DNA from: Candidatus Sabulitectum sp.
Lineage (GTDB): Bacteria > Fermentibacterota > Fermentibacteria > Fermentibacterales > JCC-6
Direction of reading: 5' to 3'
NCBI GenBank assembly: GCA_023136985.1
Contig: JAGLQD010000200.1
Coordinates: forward strand, 1-9,930
Length of the DNA stretch: 9,930 nucleotides
Under the pieces are notes generated by a model. It had not been told where the DNA came from. It made no database searches and saw nothing but the letters and a program-made list of their open reading frames with translations. The position numbers and the translations under genes were made by a program. This document shows, in pieces, positions 7,016 through 9,930 of the stretch; the first letter of the stretch is position 1, and each line of letters begins with the position of its first letter.

Positions 7016-7605
7016 TCTTCAAGGGGATATCTCTGATCATACTCGCAGGAGGGGAATCCAGAAGAATGGGTTTTCCCAAGCACCTTCTGCCTTCGCCGGT
7101 GGGAACAGTAATGGATCACACGATCAACAGGATCGGAAATTTATTTGAAGAGATTATCATAGCTGGCAGAGATCTTGAAATTTCGCGAACAGATGTCAGG
7201 ATTGTGGAAGATGTCAGGCACACCCGAAGTCCTCTGGTGGGGATCCTGTCCGGCCTGCTGAAGTCTGATAACCCACATGCGTTAGTGATCGGATGCGATA
7301 TGCCGTTTGTACGGAAAGAGCTGATCAGACACCTTGCTTCAAAGGTTGCCGTTGGAACAGATGTTGTGGTCCCGGTGATCAGAGGTTTTTATGAACCTTT
7401 GTGCGCAGTTTACAGTCGCACAACTTCCGGGATAATAGAGAAGTATCTTGATTCAGGCGGTACTAAAGTTACAGGTTTCTTTGAGTTTGCAACCGTTGCG
7501 GAGGTAGGTGAGGCTGAGATCAGATCATTCGATACCAGGCTGGAATCATTTATTAATCTGAATACCCCCCGTGATTATGTAAATTACCGCATTGCAGGCT
7601 TGTAA
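7012..7605 (+). CDS. mobA: Molybdenum cofactor guanylyltransferase (MobA-like)
   Basis: This cytosolic nucleotidyltransferase couples GMP from GTP to Mo-molybdopterin, giving the MGD cofactor that formate dehydrogenase binds as bis-MGD. The 197 residues open with the signature LAGGESRRMGFPK (11-23), have a GDP-binding-type SPLVGILSGL (73-82), the metal-binding Asp96 in GCDMPFV (94-100), and end with NLNTPRDY (182-189), the usual MobA tail motif. The length matches the family. GTG 7012 is chosen because TGGAGG (6998-7003) lies 8 nt upstream and it overlaps the fdhD stop as GTGA. ATG 6997 (five residues longer) would leave no ribosome-binding site, and the open frame from 6946 adds an unlikely extension. 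A guanylyl rather than cytidylyl role is inferred from the formate dehydrogenase partner. Confidence 0.9.
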   Translation: MIFKGISLIILAGGESRRMGFPKHLLPSPVGTVMDHTINRIGNLFEEIIIAGRDLEISRTDVRIVEDVRHTRSPLVGILSGLLKSDNPHALVIGCDMPFVRKELIRHLASKVAVGTDVVVPVIRGFYEPLCAVYSRTTSGIIEKYLDSGGTKVTGFFEFATVAEVGEAEIRSFDTRLESFINLNTPRDYVNYRIAGL

Positions 7606-7635
7606 ATGAATATTGATTCAGTGAAAGGTGGAATC

Positions 7636-8052
7636 ATGACGGACAGAACAAGAGTTCTGATTATTGACAACGATCCTCATTATGCTCAGGCAAACAGTGT
7701 TTTTCTTGATGTCTACGGGTACGATGTTCAGACCGCATCAACAGGAGCCCTGGGTCTGAGAATGGTTGAAGAAGGCAAACCGGATATCGTCGTTGTTGAT
7801 GTGATGATGGATGATGCTGATGAGGGTTTTTCCATTGCAAGAACTATTTCTCTGGAGCTTGACAACCATGTACCAGTTATCATGCTGAATTCTATGGAAA
7901 AGGCTACGGGGTATTCCTTCAAGTTGGAAGACCATCCTGATTATTTCCCAGTGGCCAGGTTATTGGATAAGCCTCTTTCTCCAGGTGCGCTTGCTGAAAA
8001 TATAAGGGAAGTACTTTTGAAGGGATATGATAGTGACACGCAATCCTCTTGA
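7636..8052 (+). CDS. Stand-alone response-regulator receiver domain
   Basis: This 138-residue CheY-like protein has no output domain. The phospho-acceptor is Asp55 in VVVDVMM, the N-terminal acidic site is Asp11 with Asn12 and Asp13 (IIDNDP), Ser86 replaces the switch Thr (MLNSME), and the conserved Lys is 112 (LDKPLSP). The stretch after Ser86 (KATGYSFKLEDHPDYFPVARL) is longer than in CheY. Receivers with the same 'DEGF...D..YLPV..FLDKP' layout are seen near hydrogenase and redox operons, from memory. ATG 7636 is preferred over ATG 7606 because AAAGGTGG (7624-7631) precedes it and the fold begins directly. It starts 30 nt after mobA and overlaps the NuoE-like gene by 26 nt, so it is made with the complex. 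No histidine kinase is in the window. A role in tuning the enzyme or reporting redox state is speculation. Confidence 0.9.
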   Translation: MTDRTRVLIIDNDPHYAQANSVFLDVYGYDVQTASTGALGLRMVEEGKPDIVVVDVMMDDADEGFSIARTISLELDNHVPVIMLNSMEKATGYSFKLEDHPDYFPVARLLDKPLSPGALAENIREVLLKGYDSDTQSS

Positions 8053-8506
8053 GATAGTTGCCGAGTGCATCAGTGAGTTTGGTGGTGCAAAGGAAAGTAT
8101 TATGCAGATACTCACAAAGATTAATGAAGAGCTCAGCTATATTCCCGCAGAAGCAGTTGATGCTGTTGCTGAGGCAACCGGGGTCAGCCCGGGCCAGGTG
8201 TACAGCGTGGTAAGTTTCTACAGTTTCTTCAGCACCAGCCCCCGTGGAAAGAACATAGTAAGGGTCTGCAGCACGATCAGCTGTGCAATGGCAGGTCAGG
8301 GCGATGTTTTAAGTGCTCTTGTGGAAGAATTCGGTATCGCACCATTTGAAACCACAGAAGATTCTTTCCTGACAATAGAGACCACCTCGTGCATTGGCCT
8401 TTGCGATCAGGCGCCTGCCATGCTGGTAAACGGCACACCATACGGTAATCTTACTCCTGAGAAGGCGTGTGAGATAGTTCGCGGATTGAAGCGGACAGAG
8501 GTTTGA
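8027..8506 (+). CDS. NuoE-like [2Fe-2S] thioredoxin-fold subunit of the formate dehydrogenase complex
   Basis: This is the small electron-transfer partner of the NuoF-like subunit, equivalent to FdsG, HylA or HoxE. The first half of its 159 residues is the helical NuoE region (LTKINEELSYIPAEAVDAVA, 29-48; GQVYSVVSFYSFFS, 56-69). The thioredoxin-like half binds [2Fe-2S] through Cys81, Cys86 (VCSTISC, Cys-x4-Cys), Cys122 and Cys126 (SCIGLC, Cys-x3-Cys). The length is normal for the family. ATG 8027 is only 2 nt after AAGGG (8020-8024), while GTG 8033 is 8 nt after it and may be the real start, two residues shorter. It overlaps the receiver gene by 26 nt. Placing NuoE last, four genes from NuoF, differs from the common E-F-A order. 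No terminator is visible between it and the following secreted-protein gene. Confidence 0.95.
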   Translation: MIVTRNPLEIVAECISEFGGAKESIMQILTKINEELSYIPAEAVDAVAEATGVSPGQVYSVVSFYSFFSTSPRGKNIVRVCSTISCAMAGQGDVLSALVEEFGIAPFETTEDSFLTIETTSCIGLCDQAPAMLVNGTPYGNLTPEKACEIVRGLKRTEV

Positions 8507-8557
8507 GTTTGATTCTTTGTTCCAGTTGCTTTCATATGGAAGAAGGGGGGGATTGTT

Positions 8558-9930
8558 ATGAATGTTGTACCATTCCTTTGTGTTTTTCTTCTGGGTCTTG
8601 CAGAGCCAGAAGTTCTGTGGTCAGCTGTGACCAGTGGTGGCGTGTATTGCTCGGTTGATATGGGTGATCTTGACGGAGATGGAATTTCTGACGTTGCTTG
8701 CGGAGTGAATTCCTGGGATGAAGAGCCTACTCTCTGGGCAGTGTCGGGAGCTGATGGTTCCACTATCTGGACAAGCAGTGCCCACAATGGCATCTACTCC
8801 AACGAAGGATTCAAGTGGTTTCCAGACGTTAACGGTGATGGGAAAAGAGAGTTACTTATGGCAACCCCTGGAGGGTATGCTCCACCAGGACGCACTCTTT
8901 ATCTGATTTCCGGAGCAGATGGTTCAACAATATGGGAATGGGCTGCGTGTGAGGTTATGCCTTCCAATACCGGATGGGGATATGCCTGTGCTGTTCTGCC
9001 TGACATAAATGGAGACAATATCTCAGAGTGTCTGGGCGGTTTTGGAACCTCGGGATCTTCTAACTCCGGGCTTGTTGTCTGCATCGACGGAGCCTCCGGG
9101 GATAGTCTCTGGACCAGATGGCTTGCGGACGCCGCAGAGGATGTAGAAGCTTTTACCGATGTTAACAACGATGGTATAGATGAGGTTCTTCTGGCAATTG
9201 GTGGTAATAACTATGCCGACGAGAGAGCAATGCTTCTTTCCGGTGCAACTGGAGATATACTGTGGCAGAACGATCCCGGCGGAGACTGTATGTCCATAGC
9301 TCTGGTGGATTTACCGGATACATGGCCTCTTGCTGTTTTCTGTACCTTCAACGGGCGGGTTGAATGTTATGATGGAGGCGGAACATCTGTCTGGAGTTTT
9401 GTCGGATCGGGAACCTTTCTGGATATTCAGGGTGGACCTGATGTTAACGGAGACGGCACAGGTGATATCGCTCTGGCAGCTGATGACAGCGGTGTGATGT
9501 GTCTTTCCGGATCAGATGGCAGCATTCTCTGGAATTATCCCAGCGGGGCTGATACATGGTCAGTTGTCTGGGTTGACCCTGTTATTCTTCAGGGAGAGCC
9601 TGTGCCGTGTATTGCTGCAGGGTCTGTTAACGGAAGATCCGTATGTCTTGTGAATGCAGTTAATGGAGGACTTGTATGGGAGATGCCTTTCACTGAAAGG
9701 GTTTACGATGTTTCAACTGTAACCCTGGACTATCTTTCTCCAGTTGTTGTTGCAGGTCTTCAGGATCAGCTGTCACTGCCGGATCATGCGTGGGCACTTG
9801 CCAGCTCTACAGAAACTGGCATGGTTGAAGAACCGCTTTCAGGACTCATCGATCTGGTTAACCCCTGCTTCGGAGCTGTTTCTTTCAGAGTACTGGGAGA
9901 AGGAACTGCAAGCGTACAGTGCTTTAACCT
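8558..9930 (+). CDS. Secreted PQQ-like/FG-GAP beta-propeller with Ca-binding loops, 3' end outside window
   Basis: The frame stays open from ATG 8558 to the window edge (457 complete codons). GGGGGGG (8545-8551) is the ribosome-binding site, 6 nt upstream. Residues 1-15 (VVPFLCVFLLGLA) look like a short hydrophobic signal peptide, unusual in having no Lys or Arg before the core. Repeats alternate two marks. One is a PQQ-type strand turn, 'SGADGSTIW', near 63-71, 118-126, 177-185, 228-236, 271-279, 317-325 and 366-374. The other is an EF-hand-like Ca loop, DxDGDG or DxNGDG, near 37-45, 90-98, 149-157, 201-209 and 295-303. Together they suggest a propeller of about seven blades. Fourteen cysteines after the signal could form disulfides. 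NPCFGAVSFRV (436-446) at the end resembles the start of a C-terminal sorting or FlgD-Ig-like tail. The function is unknown: adhesion, polymer binding or surface display are possible. It is probably a separate unit from the formate dehydrogenase genes. Confidence 0.88.
   Translation, partial: MNVVPFLCVFLLGLAEPEVLWSAVTSGGVYCSVDMGDLDGDGISDVACGVNSWDEEPTLWAVSGADGSTIWTSSAHNGIYSNEGFKWFPDVNGDGKRELLMATPGGYAPPGRTLYLISGADGSTIWEWAACEVMPSNTGWGYACAVLPDINGDNISECLGGFGTSGSSNSGLVVCIDGASGDSLWTRWLADAAEDVEAFTDVNNDGIDEVLLAIGGNNYADERAMLLSGATGDILWQNDPGGDCMSIALVDLPDTWPLAVFCTFNGRVECYDGGGTSVWSFVGSGTFLDIQGGPDVNGDGTGDIALAADDSGVMCLSGSDGSILWNYPSGADTWSVVWVDPVILQGEPVPCIAAGSVNGRSVCLVNAVNGGLVWEMPFTERVYDVSTVTLDYLSPVVVAGLQDQLSLPDHAWALASSTETGMVEEPLSGLIDLVNPCFGAVSFRVLGEGTASVQCFN

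Noticed and set aside
8545..8551. Run of seven G as a phase-variation tract
   Set aside because: It is short and works as the ribosome-binding site; slippage there would only shift spacing slightly, with no evidence of variation.
8407..8906. Open frames on both strands inside the propeller gene (8407-8793 minus, 8718-8906 plus)
   Set aside because: They overlap a much longer frame with repeats, signal region and ribosome-binding site; they are shadows of its repetitive codons.
8563..9690. DNA-level tandem repeats within the propeller gene
   Set aside because: The repetition is at protein level (blade motifs); the nucleotide sequences of the blades differ too much to call a DNA repeat.

Overview
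The window looks like chromosomal DNA from an anaerobic, Gram-negative-type bacterium. Codon usage is moderate in GC, with many GGA, GGT, CTT and ATT codons. All seven complete genes and both partial genes are on the + strand. The last gene encodes a secreted beta-propeller that ends in what looks like a C-terminal sorting or Ig-like tail. That style is common in uncultured FCB-type candidate phyla such as Fermentibacteria-like lineages, but this placement is inference and was not tested.

Layout. (1) Positions 1-1356 hold the end of S-adenosylhomocysteine hydrolase, cut by the window edge, followed by a hairpin. (2) Positions 1422-1925 hold a small P-loop kinase-like protein of the 'DNA topology modulation/FlaR' family. 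(3) Positions 1926-2132 have no intact gene, but contain a strong stem-loop and a 45-codon open stretch with coding-like codon use, possibly a gene remnant. (4) Positions 2133-8506 form a tightly packed cluster: a conserved-looking 98-aa hypothetical protein, a NuoF-like NADH/FMN subunit, a 897-aa formate dehydrogenase catalytic subunit with a NuoG-like iron-sulfur front end, a divergent FdhD, MobA, a stand-alone receiver domain, and a NuoE-like [2Fe-2S] subunit. (5) From 8558 to the right edge runs a secreted PQQ-like/FG-GAP beta-propeller, open at its 3' end.

The cluster in (4) reads as an NAD(P)-linked, cysteine-type, molybdenum- or tungsten-dependent formate dehydrogenase of the FdsABG/HylABC type. 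FdhA would oxidise formate (or reduce CO2) at a bis-MGD cofactor. Electrons would pass along its [4Fe-4S] and [2Fe-2S] chain to the NuoF/NuoE diaphorase pair and on to NAD. MobA builds the dinucleotide cofactor, and FdhD normally supplies the sulfido ligand. Overlapping stop and start codons (nuoF/fdhA, fdhA/fdhD, fdhD/mobA, receiver/nuoE) suggest one translationally coupled operon.

The oddities worth attention are an FdhD lacking the first cysteine of its Cys-x2-Cys loop and its usual DVGRHNA motif; an FdhA whose His-Cys cluster has no histidine at the expected place; a phospho-receiver domain embedded between cofactor and electron-transfer genes; and the unassigned small protein that leads the operon. 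No new defence or mobile system, CRISPR array, tRNA or rRNA was seen.
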